Source: Phoronis australis (lineage: Eukaryota > Phoronida > Phoronidae). From it: a stretch of DNA of 64,000 bases. A model generated the notes under the pieces. That model was given only the letters and a program-made list of their open reading frames with translations, did not search any database and had not been told where the DNA came from. Shown piece by piece: positions 12,501-27,500 of this stretch (position 1 is the first letter of the stretch; every line of letters begins with the position of its first letter). Both the position numbers and the translations under genes were made by a program. The stretch spans positions 30,424-94,423 of the forward strand of contig NMRA01000610.1 of assembly GCA_002633005.1 (NCBI GenBank), read 5' to 3'.

Positions 12501-15500
12501 AAGCCTAATTCATCGTCAGAATAAATCATTCCTCAAGACCAAGTAAGAAGGGCAACAATCAGGAAAGTTATAATTAGAATTTTGCCAGCTTAATAATTAT
12601 TACCAGATGTTGATTTTTGTTGTTAGGGCTGTTCCAGCAAAATCTGTGTGGGAGGGGGGGAAGGCAACTGAAATAAAAATTTATGGGTGGTTGCGTTTGA
12701 TATATATTCAAAATGGCTGATGGTCGTACTTCAAAAAAATAAAAATTTACAGGTCGTTGTTGTTTCATTGGGCCATAAATGTTTGATGGTGGGTAATTTT
12801 AGTAAATTTTATAAACAATCCGCACAGAATCAAAAACTGAAACAAAAATAAAACTTGCAAAAAGCTCCGACTTTTTCACTCCCTCCATCTCCTCTTCGGC
12901 ATGCAAATAACACCATTTAACCACAGGTACTCGAATTTCTCGATGGCTAATAACCATATATAAGAAACATATGTTTTCTTAGTAATGAATGATGTTAGAG
13001 GTGATGGAGGAACAGATAAACTCAAGCGCCTGTGCAGTCAGCCACAAGAACAAAAAAAAATTACGGGTGGTTGCATTTCAAACTTATAAAAAATTACGGG
13101 TGGTAGGCTGAAGAAATAAATGAAAAATATGGGTGGTGGGTGCGAAAAATGGTGCCTTCCCCCCCCCTCCCATACAGATTTTACTGGAACAGCCCTTAAC
13201 AGAATAAGCAGTCATGGTGGGAAAACAGTATTTTGTCTGATTACTTTAAATTTGTCTTGTACCTTCAGCACCAAATAGTGAATGCCAAGTCACTATTGGC
13301 TACAGTAAGTTGCTCAGTACTCACCAGATGTCGCTAACACTCACCTATAATCCCACCCACATCGTACCAGATGGAGATTTCGTCAGCCATACTTTCTTTC
13401 TTACCCAGAGCCTCAGACAAGTAAAATGGCAACCAGAAGAAGAATGAGTAGTTGACCAACTTGAGGCAAGCGTAGGCCAGGGCATACTATAGACAAATAA
13501 TCAATTTCATTTTAACCAACAGAAAATAAAGTTGTCAAGTGGAAGTGTTGATTTTGAGTTTTGGAGCCAATTTTACTGACAAAAGTAGTTACGATTGACG
13601 TAGTTTTTTTATAAATTAAAATAAAATAACTCAGCGATTAACGGTTCCCCTTCATTTTCACCAGCATTCGTCAGTTTGATGTGCATTTCCCAGCCAACTG
13701 TGAACATGAAAGTACCATCTACTATCGTTTTTTCGCCACAAATAGGGTTTTTTGCAGCTCTGTGGACTATTTTCTTTGCAAAAACAATCTCAATGTCATG
13801 CTTGGCCATTTGACAATAACAGTGACTATAAATGATGTTTGCCAGAATGAGGCACAGGCGGAGATAGCATTCCGCCAATCGCAGATAGAAGTACTTTCCA
13901 ACACTTCAGGTCAGATGGCAATGAATATTCAGTAAATGAGGTGATACATAACTGCGATTCACTAAATTTTGTGTGAATGAACATGAAAGACAAATAAAAA
14001 TGTGAAATCTGCCGCAGCGCCTACTTGAGTTATTTTGCAAGGAGATACAGAAGTGGACGCCAGATGGCCAGACAGTAATATGCACTCACATAATGTCTGT
14101 TAAAGATGAAACTACAAAAACTTGCTGTCACGCTTAAATTGATGCAAGCTCAGCTGGTCGACCTACCATGAGAACGCCTGGAAGGAGGAATGCTCGGAAA
14201 AAACCGATGGCCTTGGGTCTCACAATATGTACATCTTCATTATGCTCCTCATCCTCAAGTAAGGGTGCTGTGGATATAAACATTACGAAGACTCAATGGA
14301 GAAAAAAATAGACTTTCCACTTGCAATTTGACAACAAAGCTGTAAAAAAGCATAAATACCAGGCTCAACATGACCACAGTAATGTCGTTTACACATCAAA
14401 ACGCACAAATCATTTTGACTCCCATTTTGAAATCACTTTACAAGACAATTTAATGCTTTTGAAATACAGATAACAATGACACTGTAAAATATAAAAAATA
14501 AGAAGAAACTATAAGTCCTGGAAAGCATCGCTTGTCAAGGTGAATATTGCAATTATGCAAGACCCTAGAAAATTGTTGGCCAACTTCGAAACGTCATATT
14601 TCAGAAATAATCAACTGGATTGATTTGAAATGTTCAGATACCAGGCTCCCTAAAATCCCGTTCGGAACTGTTTTAGCATGAGGGCCTATCGAAAAATAAA
14701 ACATTTATGATTTTTAAGAAAAAATAAAAGTTGGATTTTAAAATGACAAGTGATAAATTAGAAAATTGTGGGTTACAGTTTTTGAAATTTCATGTTGATC
14801 ATTTGTCTCAAACAAAATTTGTTGTTTAGCTACGAAATCAAAATTGTTTTTGCTAAATTTGAACAGAAACACATGGCCACATGACCTGATTGATGGCAAA
14901 CAGGTATAAAGTCAAAAAATTAGATTCTGCAGTCTCAATGTAGAATATACCTTCACTGAGTAAAAACCAATAATTTTATAGATATTTGGATGTTCAACAC
15001 AGATGTGTCAATGAGGTCCTACGTAAGCCTTAGGGGGTAAAGCAACCATTTTTGACATCACCATCAGTTGGATACAGATCCCTCCATATTTTGGGAGGTA
15101 CATTTATCAAGGCTTGGAATGACAAATGGCGAAAAACGCGGAAATTTTTACTACGGCCCGAAACCCGAAACATGCGCGCAGCCAGCCTTGAAAAACTCGG
15201 TGTGGACCTTTTGCCGACAAGTCGAGAGGGCTAACAAAAAAAAACAGTACTACCTGAATAAGCGTGCGTCTGCGTCTGTCTTAGCTCGTCCGCCACTAAC
15301 ACCTCCAAACATTTTTGGCTGCAGAGCCGTAGTATTTGTCACCGTGGTTTACAATCACACGAGCCGCCATTGAGGAAATCCACCACGCTATCCCCGATGC
15401 CCCGGCAATGTTGGCAATTAACGTTCCCCCGATACATAAAGAGCAATTTCCGCTTTTCGAGGTGAAAGTTGTCAGCAACGCGGCGTTAAGAAAGAAATTT

Positions 15501-18500
15501 GCCGCGGAAATTTTACATCAAATCCAATTTTTTTTACGCGGAAATATAATAAATTACACAAACAGAACATTTGAAAAAAGCGGAAATCCGCGTTTCCGCG
15601 GAAAATTCCAAGCGCTGATTTATCATTTGTTGTCCTGGTGAGTGTCCACGAAACAATAGAAAGCTGTGTAAACAGCCACAATGCAAGGCTACAGACCGAC
15701 TACAATGATCACAGACAACATACCTGAAGGATCACTATCATCTGGCAATTTATCATCTTCATCTTCCTCGGGCTCGGGTAGACCGACATCTCTCGGCGAC
15801 GGGACGAGGCCGAAGAAAACGATGACACCAAAGGCAAACAGTGTTGATGAACTCAGCAGGAAGGTGTACTGCAGGCAAAGATATTTTAAATAAGATGTCT
15901 GTCACAGAGTAATGTGTGTCACATTTACGGAACAGTGTCACCTTTTGGTGGGATCTCAAGTTTAAAAAGGTAATTCAAAAACCTTACAACTGATACACTT
16001 AAAAACAAAATATTATACAATTGCTGTGTGATACTGGAATAAACAAATAATCAAAACAAAACTGTGCCTTGTTTCATTCGGTAACGATGAATTATTACCA
16101 CAGTCATTTACATAAAAATAGTCTCGCAAAATGAGACTTTCACGAGATTGTAAAGGAAACTGGTTCTCGGATGGTTTCCGGCACACTGGAGGACACGGGG
16201 TTGCTTGTAAATCAGTACTTCATTTGCATAATATTCACAATTTAATGAGACTAGGCATCTTTATGGTCACTGCCTATCTTCATTACCAAGGGCCACATTT
16301 CCTTTAATATATTTTGAAATATTAATTGTCAGTATGTAAAAGCATATATTTTTCAAATCCTTGATAATCAGGGAAGTCGATAATGATAACAAAAACGTTG
16401 CTCAAACGTCTGCAATCACATGACCACATTTTTCATACTAAAAATCACGATTTTCCAGGGAGACCGCCATAATTCCCATAGGTCTATTTTTTTCCTAGGA
16501 GGGCAGTAGATTTTGATTTGGTCTATTAGCCGCAACACCGTGTCTGGGATTTTTCAAGGTCTTTGAACCCGCAATCTCGTCTGCCAAAAATTGAGAACTC
16601 GACTTTCCGTGAAATGTTCGGCGGAGATACAGAGATAGATGCCAAAGACTGCCAATAGATGGTGCCACAGTAGTCAGAGTCATCAGAAAATCATTATCAA
16701 CCGTCTTCTTTACAGTGAAAATATACACGCCAGTTTTCATAATCATCCTTAGAGTGGTTTGGTTGATAGAGGGGCGGACGCCAAAAATAGACTAGAGAAC
16801 AGTGAGTAAAAATGGTCAACAGATAGAGCAAATTACGCGGAATCCATTCAAAAACAGGAACATGTCAGTGACTCTTTAATATGAACCTATTTACCAGGTT
16901 TCATAAAAATCCAACAAGGAGCTTCAAAGAAAAAGAGGAAAACGTAAAAAAAGAAATTGCCACAAGGGGGCATAGCAATTGTGGGATCCGTCCAAAAGTC
17001 ATTGTCAAAGTCAAATAAATGCATTTGCTAAATTTATTAAAAATCATATAAATATGAGGGAGCATAAGATACAAATTAGTTTCGTTCGTAAATTCACTGT
17101 CCTGTGTTTTTATGTTCATCATTTTTTACAAGCACAAACCTGGAAATACGACTGCAGAATGTGCCGTCATTCCTATTTTCCAGTGGGCATTTGTCAAGTG
17201 CTGTACATTATTTTGCGGTTCTATTTGTAAACTACTTTGTCCNCGCAATTTGACAACAAAGCTGTAAAAAAGCATAAATACCAGGCTCAACATGCCCACA
17301 GTAATGTCGTTTACACGTCAAAACGCACAAATCATTTTGACTCCCATTTTGAAATCACTTTACAAGACAGTTTAATGCTTTTGAAATACAGATAACAATG
17401 ACACTGTAAAATATAGAAAATAAGTCCTGGAAAGCATCGCTTGTCAAGGTGAATATTGCAATTATGCAAGACCCTAGAAAATTGTTGGCCAACTTCGAAA
17501 CGTCATATTTCAGAAATAATCACCTGGATTAATTTGAAATGTTCAGATACCAGGCTCCCTAAAATCCCGTTTGGAACTGTTTTAGCATGAGGGCCTTTCG
17601 AAAAATAAAACATTTATGATTTTTAAGAAAAAATAAAAGTTGGATTTTAAAATGACAAGTGATAAATTAGAAAATTATGGGTTACAGTTTTTGAAATTTC
17701 ATGTTGATCATTTGTCTCAAACAAAATTTGTTGTTTAGCTACGAAATCAAAATTGTTTTTGCTAAATTTGAACAGAAACATATGGCCACATGACTTGATT
17801 GATGGCAAACAGGTATAAAGTCAAAAAATTAGATTCTGCAGTCTCAATGTAGAAAATACCTTCACTGAGTAAAAACCAATAATTTTATAGATATTTGGAA
17901 GTTCAACACAGATGTGTCAATGAGGTCCTACGTAAGCCTTACGGGGGTAAAGCAACCATTTTTGACATCACCTCCATATTTTGGGAGGTACATTTATCAG
18001 GGCTTGGAATGACAAATGGCGAAAAACGTGGAAATTTTTACTACGGCCCGAAACCCGAAACATGAGCGCAGCCAGCCTTGAAAAACTCGGTGTGGACCTT
18101 TTGCCGACAAGTCGAGAGGGCTAACAAAAAAAAACGGTACTACCTCCACAAGCGTGCGTCTGCGTCTGTCTTAGCTCGTCCGCCACTCCCACCTCCAAAC
18201 ATTTTTGGCTGCAGAGCCGTAGTATTTGTCACCGCGGTTTACAATCACATGAGCCGCCATTGAGGAAATCCACCACGCTATCCCCGATGCCCTGGCAATG
18301 TTGACAATTTACGTTCCTCCGATACATAAAGAGCAATTTCCGCTTTTCGAGGTGAAAGTCGTCGGCAACGCGGCGGTAAGAAAGAAATTTGCCGCGGAAA
18401 TTTTACATCAAATCCGATTTTTTTTTACGCGGAAATATAATAAAATACACGAACAGAACATTTGAAAAAAGCGAAAATCCGCGTTTCTGCGGAAAATTCC

Positions 18501-21500
18501 AAGCCCTGATTTATCATTTGTTGTCCTGGCGAGTGTCCACGAAGCAATAGAAAGCTGTGTAAACAGCCACAATGCAAGGCTACAGACCGACTACAATGAT
18601 CACAGACAACATACCTGAAGGATCACTGTCATCTGGCAATTTATCATCTTCATCTTCCTCGGGCTCAGGTAGACCGACATCTCTCGGTGATGGGACGAGG
18701 CCGAAGAAAACAATGACACCAAAGGCAAACAGTGTTGATGAACTCAGCAGGAAGGTGTACTGCAGGCAAAGATATTTTAAATAAGATGTCTGTCACAGAG
18801 TAATGTGTGTCACATATACGGAACAGTGTCACCTTTTGGTGGGATCTCAAGTACAATATGGAAGTTTAAAAAGGTAATTCAAAAAACCTTACAACTGATA
18901 CACTTAAAAACAAAATATTATACAATTGTTGTGCGATACTGGAATAAACAAATAATCAAAACAAAACTGTGCCTTGTTTCATTCGGTAACGAAGAAATAT
19001 TACCACAGTCACTTACATAAAAATAGTCTCGCAAAACAAGACTTTCACGAGATTGTAAAGGAAACTGGTTCTCGGATGGTTTCCGGCACACTGGAGGACA
19101 CGGGGTTGCTTGTAAATCAGTACTTCATTTGCAAAAATTCACAGTTTAATGAGACTAGGCATCTTTATGGTCACTGCCTACCTTCATGTCCAAGGACCAC
19201 ATTTCCTTTAATATATTTTGAAATATTAATTGTCAGTATGTAAAAGCATATATTTTTCAAGTCCTTGATAATCAGGGAAGTCGATAATGAGAACAAAAAC
19301 GTTGCTCAAACGTCTGCAATCACATGACCACATTTTTTCAAACTAAAAAATCACGATTTTCCAGGGAGACCGCCATAATTCCCATAGGTCTATTTTTTCC
19401 TAAGAGGGCAGTAGATTTTGATTTGGTCTATTAGCTGCAACACCGTGTCTGGGATTTTTCAAGGTCTTTGAACCCGCAATCTCGTCTTGACAAAAATTGA
19501 GACCTCGACTTTCCGTGAAAAGTTCGGCGAAGATACAGAGATAGATGCAAAAGACTGCCAATAGATGGTGCCACAGTAGTCAGAGTCATCAGAAAATCAT
19601 TATCAACCGTCTTCTTTACAGTGAAAATATACACGCCAGTTTTCATAATCATCCTTAGAGCGGTTTGGTTGATAGAGGGGCGGACGCCAAAAATAGACTA
19701 GATAACAGTGAGTAAAAATGGTCAGCAGATGGAGCAAATTACGTGGAATTCATTCAAAAACAGGAACATGTCAGTGACTCTTTAATATGAACCTATTTAC
19801 CAGGTTTCATAAAAATCCAACAAGGAGCTTCAAAGAAAAAGAGGAAAACGTAAAAAAAGAAATTGCCACAAGGGGGCATAGCAATTGTGGGATCCGTCCA
19901 AAAGTCATTGTCAAATTCAAATAAATGCACTTGCTAAATTTAGTCCAGATCATATAAATATGAGGGGGCATAAGATACAAATTAGTTTCGTTCGTAAATT
20001 CACTGTCCTGTGTTTTTATGTTCATCATTTTTTACAAGAACAAATCTGGAAATACGACTGCAGAATGTGCCGTCATTCCTATTTTCCAGTGGGCATTTGT
20101 CAAGTGCTGTACATTATTTTGCGGTTCTATTTGTAAACTACTTTGTCCGGTTAACTCCGATTCTAGTCCCTTACTAATATGTATTTCAAGTAACATCAAC
20201 AGTGAGCGGCGGTCAAGATAAAACAGTCACACTTCAACCTTAGTGTTGGTCAATTCATTGAAACACAAAGACTCAAACGTTAACATCCCAAACACAACGA
20301 AAACATTAACTGGATTTTGCAAACATTTATTTCATTGAACTTGACAGCTTGCACGCACGCAATTCTACTCAGCCTCTGCTACACGAGACAGTTTGCACGC
20401 ACAAAGGTCTATCAAAGACGAACACCTACCATGACGGTCTCTTGATCTACATACTTGCCACATGACAATTAATAGTTTAGATGTCATCCAAATGAAGCGC
20501 TGCATAGTTACTAATCGTCTGCGCACTACAGTCGCATCAGCTCTAACAAGGTCGGCTCGTCGCGGGATGGCACGGATTGCAAAGTCATTTTGCCATTTTA
20601 TTCATCACAGATTAATTTTAGAAAATGTACATGTAGTGCTAGTTCTCCCCTTCAATCCCACGAAAAATGTCATTTAGCATCCATCATGCTGAATCTTTGA
20701 TAAAAACTGATAGCCTACTGACAGAGGTACAACTTAACTAATATTTCGCAAGCCTTACCTCATAACCATAATTCAACACAGCATCGACCATTCCAGCACC
20801 AACGATGTTGCCCACAGAGGCGCACGCGCTCCAGAATCCAAACACTAGACCACGACTGAAAGAAGAGTGAGGTCAAAGCTTTAGATAGTTAAATAGGAAA
20901 GAACTGGATTGGCACAGGAGTACAGTAGACTACTAACAAGCCCAAACGTCTTCCCCAAAAACATAGGCAGCACCAGATACAAACTTTCCTTGGCGTGGAA
21001 CAAGAGTATACACAACATCACAGGACAAACAAGTTCCTATGTGATCAGAATTTCAGCCACTGGATTTCACATCAACCCAACAGAGGAGACGAGAGGTCTC
21101 CAAGCTATTAAGAAAAGGTAAGTAACTAATCCAGCAGACAAGTCCCATTCTCCATATAGCATGAAGTTCGTGGATGACTCGAGACTTACATTTTGTTATT
21201 TGACCAAACTTGTTCAAAAGCCACTTCTTGTAGTCATAGTAACGAATTATACCCTGTAAGTCTGATTAACATTGGACAGATGTGAAACATAGTTGACAAA
21301 ATTGGACTACGAGTCGTCATTTTCTGGCAAACAATGGCTTTGTTTACTTCACGGGGGTCACACAACAATTCCTTGAATAAACAACAAAATATCGAGACAG
21401 ATCCATGTTTGGAAATTCCTGTGGAAACTTTTCTAAATCGCAACTAACATTTTCTTATGATGGTAGTTGTACTCTAAATTAAGGTCTAGTAATGTTTTGA

Positions 21501-24500
21501 ACAAATTTAAGCCATGTTTTAGTTTAAATTTGAAAAATTGCCAATTATTTCATCAAGCAGAATGAAAGCGCCTATTAACTTATTCGTCCCTGATCTCGCC
21601 ATATGGCGTGACTGTTTGTTTCACTCAGGGGCTGATGCCGTCTGGAGGTGTTATCTAAACAATGTATCTCACAGGCGGATCACGCCTTCAGGAGGGATAG
21701 AAGGCAGCAATTTATTGGTTTAAGTTTAAATATATCTGGGGTATTCCCAGTTTTCTATCCAATGAGGATTGAGACACCAGACTCTGTATTCACTTATTCT
21801 TTGTGAAGTTAATGCCTATTGGCTGTTATTTCTGGACTTAAGAACCATTTCTTCACATTAAGCTAATTATCAATTCAAGGAAAAACCAGGAAGCGTGTTT
21901 ACTTTGTAGTGGTTGTTGTAACTTTTGAAAGATTATAGAGATGTTCTTCCACGAAATGTTTGTTTGATTTGAAGACAAGATAGAAGCTAATTGCTCTGAA
22001 TTGGAGCCTAATTGGTATTACATAACACTGCTGTCACCACTTAATCATCTGCTAGGGTGCCCCTGTTTATTTTGTTGGAACTGACTACATTACAATCACA
22101 AAATGTCCTGTTACTGGAAACATTCTACTCTGTCACTAGCACTGTGGTATTACATGGATATCATCTCCGCTGCTCTCACAGTTCTTGAAGTTTTTATTAT
22201 GGAGGATAGTGCGGATACTGATGACACTGGTCAAATTTAGACAGACTTCAATGATTATGGATATCAAAGTGTGGATACTGAGGGCACTGAGTGGTCAGCT
22301 TTAGATATAGATTTCAGTGATCTGGATAAAAATGAGGATATGCCACACGGAAAACTTTCCTGACTTGTTTTCTGGAAATTTAAATGGATTATTTGTAAAC
22401 AAACGTCTTTGTTTCTGGAAAACAAAAAGTAAAATTGCTTGTTCAACCCTTTATCAGTATTAAATTTGGATAAAATTTTTATCAACACAAAGCTCATTCA
22501 CTCAAGATGTATTGCTGAAAATTTGGTAAGTATATATTTACTAATGACTTGGTAATGAGGTTTTAATTAAGTGCAGTGCGTGTGACCTAGTTCTGAGTGA
22601 AATACCCTCTGACTTCTAGGGGGTAGACATTCAACAGCTCAGCCAGGACACTAAGCTATTTATACCATACGGCGCTCACGGTTGAATGAGTTAAGCGTGT
22701 GTGCACGATCACGCACTTGCCTAAGAATGCGCACACGCGTCTATGCATTGGTTGATTCCCTACCTTGACTTCCCAAACCAGTTTCCCATGACAGCGACCA
22801 CAGCGGGCCAACCAGACGACTGCAGCAGACCATTAAGAAGGTAGAAGGGGGTGTACCAGAACACGTTGTAACACTTGATCCATTCACTCATGGCCCCAAA
22901 CATGAATACCATGAGAGCAGAAAGGCACATACCACCACTAAGCACATATCGCAGATCAAATCTAGGGTACAAAAATTGGGAATGATTAAAAGTTTGACTG
23001 TTATTTGTACAGTAATTTTCAAAAAAACAAACAGGACAACATCGAAATTTGATAAAACTGTGACTAAAATGTGATTCCCTTCAACCAGAACAAGTGTCAG
23101 TTCTGGCAAAATCTTGAAAAAATCTTGACCTTTGTTAAAATTAGGACTACCTGCCTTGCAAATCCATTCACATTCAAGTATCATAGTACTAAATAGATAA
23201 CAGCCAAGTACAATCATGTCATATTAAACTCCTATGCATAACAGAATACCTACAGTAATTCACTTACTTATTAAAGACACGTTCCATTTCATTTAGTCAG
23301 AATTACACCAAGTTGTCAAAGGGCTAAATGAATTGAACCTCGAGATTAAAGACAGACTATTCCGTAATTGTCTGTTAGAGACGATATCTAATAAATTTAG
23401 CATGGTTTACTAGTCGAAACTGCCACGCAAAGCTCTAGTCAAATCTGAAATTTTTCAAGTGAATGATCCTTTAAGATACAGACGATTTGCATTCATAGGA
23501 ATCATGATTTTTCTAATATGTTTTACGCAAAGTTCACGATAACCAAAGCACCTTGGATGCTGTACAGTTTGCTTGAGGCCCGTACAATTGTACGTTACAA
23601 GAAAACAAACTATATTACATCAGGACCGTAACGGGACGCAACTGCAGTAACAGTACTGTCTGGTGTATTAAATCTCTGTGTAATTTTGGCACGCACTTTG
23701 ACATGAGAGCATGAACTTTGACACGAGGGCATGAACTTTGACACAAGGGCCTTCAAGCTCACTTTCATACAGAGGCAAGTTACCTGTCTCCAATAGCTCC
23801 ACTCACATAGAGCCCCACGGCATATGAGATCATGAACACGGTGTCCAATGCCCCGAGGTAGTATTCAGCAGCCTCACCATCAGGAAACATGTGGTACTTG
23901 TTCCATATCTGAAGGAAACAGTCACCAAATAACTTCAGTTTCAAAATCGCACAGCATCCAGCAAGAAAACCACAAAAATTGGTCCTACGCCCACTAGTTC
24001 AACGAATGTAGAAAGCACAGTGTTGAATGCAGCATTGCATGTTTCGTACATAAGAGCAAAACTACTGATGTAAGCATGACTGAGCATACCGGTAGTTCAC
24101 AGTCGGACTTAAGTGCCACCAATGTAGTCAGGAAAGATTTAGATTAGTCTTAGCCAAGAGTGAGCATGATAAAATGAGACATAGGTCTTTCATTACGCTG
24201 TTGCTATCTGTCTCAAGTGTGACACGTTTTAGACAATTGCTCATTTTGTTTCTATTAAAATAATTATGTAATTGAAAAACACCTGCGCATAAGGCCTAGA
24301 TCTGAGAAGATATTAATGGACAAGTTGAGGCAAAATATTCACCCGAAATGACAAATGAGAGGGCAAACAACCCACTCGAATTTGCGGCACATTCCTTCAA
24401 ATCCCTACTGCAGGAGTGCTCCCTGAAGACAATGCAAGAGATAAGACAAGTTCCACCCGTCAAAAATATTGCTCAGAAATTTAAAATTACTTCCCTTCAC

Positions 24501-27500
24501 ATATTTCTCTAACGAGTATGATATTCATAGAATGTTATAAAGAAATTTGTAAAAAGTTTTAACGGTCTCACCTCATCAGGCAATGTTTTGTTTAAGGATG
24601 CATTGCTGAACTGTGGCGTCCAAGCTTCCTTAAAACTTTCCTTCACATTGCTGAAAGTTTTACGCGTGGCATGAAAACAGGCATAGCTGAAATACATAAA
24701 GATGGATTAACTTCAAAACACAAACATTAAAAAATATTAAAAATTTAAGACTGGTTGGAATGCTTTTCTGCCCGCAAACTGACCATCAAGTTTCCTAGAC
24801 TACAATAATAGCACGTAAAGCAAAATAATAATAAAATAATATAATTGTAATCATTATGATTCCAACACGATGACTTCTTCGACTTCAGAAGACAATAAAT
24901 ATCCAAATGTAAGAGTGTCCAAAATTTTTCATTTATTTCTAAGTTATATGCTATATCCATAATTTACAAAAGAAAATGCTAAACGTAATTTTCAGAATGT
25001 CTACAACACTCATGTAGTTATTCCATGGCAGGCAGCAATTAGTCAATAAAAATACTGGACACCATTTTTCAAAGTTGTGCCATTTCTCTACTAATACTCT
25101 GAAAAACCAGTCCCATCAAAGATTCGGCACATAATTCACACAAAGTAGTTTTCACAATAAACTGGATTGACTTTGACGAGAAACGGAACGCTTACACATC
25201 AAAACTTTGTTGAGCTTTAACACTGTCCAGTTTATTTAGGAAGCTAGTGTCACAATTCTGGGAAACTACTGTCCCCGTCATTGGCTCAGAAATCTCTTTG
25301 CTGTGAACATTTTAATTCGCATTTCGCCATGTTTAGCTGGCTAACAAACGAAATCTCATTCGGGTGCAGACCATAAAATTGGTCTCATGATGAATATTCC
25401 TGACCACGACAGGAATTGCATTTTCGTCACCAATTCAAGTCACAGGCAATGTGTGTACGTGCCATACATGTACTTTAAAATTGTCAGTTTGAGGGATGGG
25501 CGACCAAAATAAAGTCTGAAGTGTTTTCATGTGTCGCTGTTGATTTTGATTTTCTTTTTAGTAATGGAAATATAATCCAATCATAGTAAGGAACATTATG
25601 AGGCCAATTCTCAGACAGTAGAAGGCCAAATTTAATTGTTTAGCCAAATGGACAGGCTGAAATGCAGGTTTAGTGTACATGGACAGCTAAGTAGCTACTA
25701 TACACCAAATTTGCCCTCGCCCGGTGACACCTAGTGGCAAGACATCCCATTGATGAAGGCATCGGCAATGGTATGTCAGAAGCCCAAATTTTCTGGCAAT
25801 TTTTTCAATTTATCTGCGGATGCAAACGTCCTGGCGAACATATTTAGAGACAAATTTGTGCTTGGTCAGTCAACACTGCCAGACCAAACCAGATTCGAAA
25901 TGGAGCCCGGCACTTTCACCTCCTCACACTGCTTGCAGTTCCATAGCGGACACGTGCAAGTGATTCTATGGCTAGCGACTTGTCATTAACCAAACAGGTA
26001 TTGCAGATGGCTCAAGTGCCCAAGGTTCATTTACCACTTGGAGACTGTAGGCACCATGAGTGCAAATCCCAGTAAAGTTTCCTCACATCAGAACATAAGA
26101 TGGTAGAATTGTAAAATTTCATCTTATTAAAAATTTCAACAAAATTCAAGAACTTAGACAGTTTTATTTGATAATTTAGTATACGGTGAGTTTTTTTTTT
26201 TACACTTTAGCATTACAATGAGCTTTCGAAAAATGACTGGGAGAATTAGTTCGAAGTCGAATGAGAATTTGACATCTTTCTGTGAGTTACTGGAATTCTT
26301 CAAAATCCGACAGCTTGTCTCCTAAATCGAATTGGGAAGGTTGGCAAAACCAGTGTCACACTCGGCTCTGGCCAGCTGTTTTTGACAGCGTCGCTGAGGG
26401 GAAGAGATATTGAGCCAAGTTCTGCAAGTTTGCAAAGAAAATTAAGCGACAAAGCGTCCAAGTATTATATTTTGAAGTAAATCCATCCCTTGGAACAATA
26501 ATTTGTACATATTAATATAATTCACATTGCCAAATCTCGGATCCCGTTGTTGCCCTCATTGTTATTATCAATGTTTTATCTCCAATAATTCGCACCCTTG
26601 ACTTTAATAGTTTGTGCGAACAGTTTTGTCTCTATTAATTGGAACACGAAGCTATCAATGGAAATAGTTTGTACATTAATGTGCGAACTGTTAGAGAAAT
26701 TACCGTATCATAAAATTCAGTCATATAACCTTGTGATTAAAGTGACAAATCAACACTTATGACTGTCTAAAGTCTGCTGACCTAGCAGGGCATTTAACTT
26801 ATGATTAACTTCTAGTCATCCACTCAATTTTATAATTGCAGGTATATCAATCTCAGGGTCAGCATTATAAGGAAACCAAAATATTATGTAATTTAGTGTT
26901 GGCATGTTATTTTTACCTAGTTCAAGACCTCATTTTCAAGAAAATGTTGATGAAAAAATATTTAACATTTACTTATTGAATTTTTTAAGCTCCTTCTGCC
27001 CAATCAAAACTGTCGCTTTAACGATGTCCCACTGAATACAAACACAAGTTTCGAGATTTTTGGTTTTAAGAGCTGAATCTCTCAAAATACTTGCAAGTAT
27101 AAATCATTGGTAATTACAAAACCTTACACCGCATACAAAAATCAATGGCTAAATGTTCGTAAACACGCGATTCCGTCATTTTTTTAAACATGGTTTTCTA
27201 CTGATTGTCACATTTTAAACAAAAACTTGTTTTTTTGCAAAAAAGAATGAAATTTCTGTTTTTCACTTAAGAGTGAATGACCAATGCCAATAAGCTATTA
27301 GCTACGAAAGCGCATCTTGATTTTTTTTTTACGTTAAGGGAAGCTCGAGCAAATCATGACAGATTTTTATGGATATGTTCAAATTACTGATTAAAAGTTT
27401 AAAACATCAAAGTCACATTGAGACTTGGTACCTTTTGCACATAAAGGGACACGTTTTTAATTCCTCCCAAATGCCGCAAAAGGTAAATTTATAACGTCAC

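Larger units (their letters stand above)
14323..20148. repeat. 2.9-kb direct duplication inside SLC37A3 (14323-17242 and 17245-20148)
   Basis: The two copies are collinear over their whole length (GCAATTTGACAACAAAGC start, AAACTACTTTGTCC end) and differ by scattered substitutions and small indels, such as 14 to 18 nt missing near 17970 relative to 15062. The end of copy 1 abuts a lone N at 17243, and copy 2 begins directly after it. Each copy contains SLC37A3 exon 6, a hAT-like element, a nested-repeat fragment and the same intron sequence. The pattern is that expected from two heterozygous haplotype contigs scaffolded end to end. Confidence 0.95.

Noticed and set aside
15681-15893. Plus-strand Ser/Gly-rich protein (and its twin at 18572-18784)
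   Set aside because: Antisense of SLC37A3 exon 6, which matches the transporter family on the minus strand with proper splice sites.
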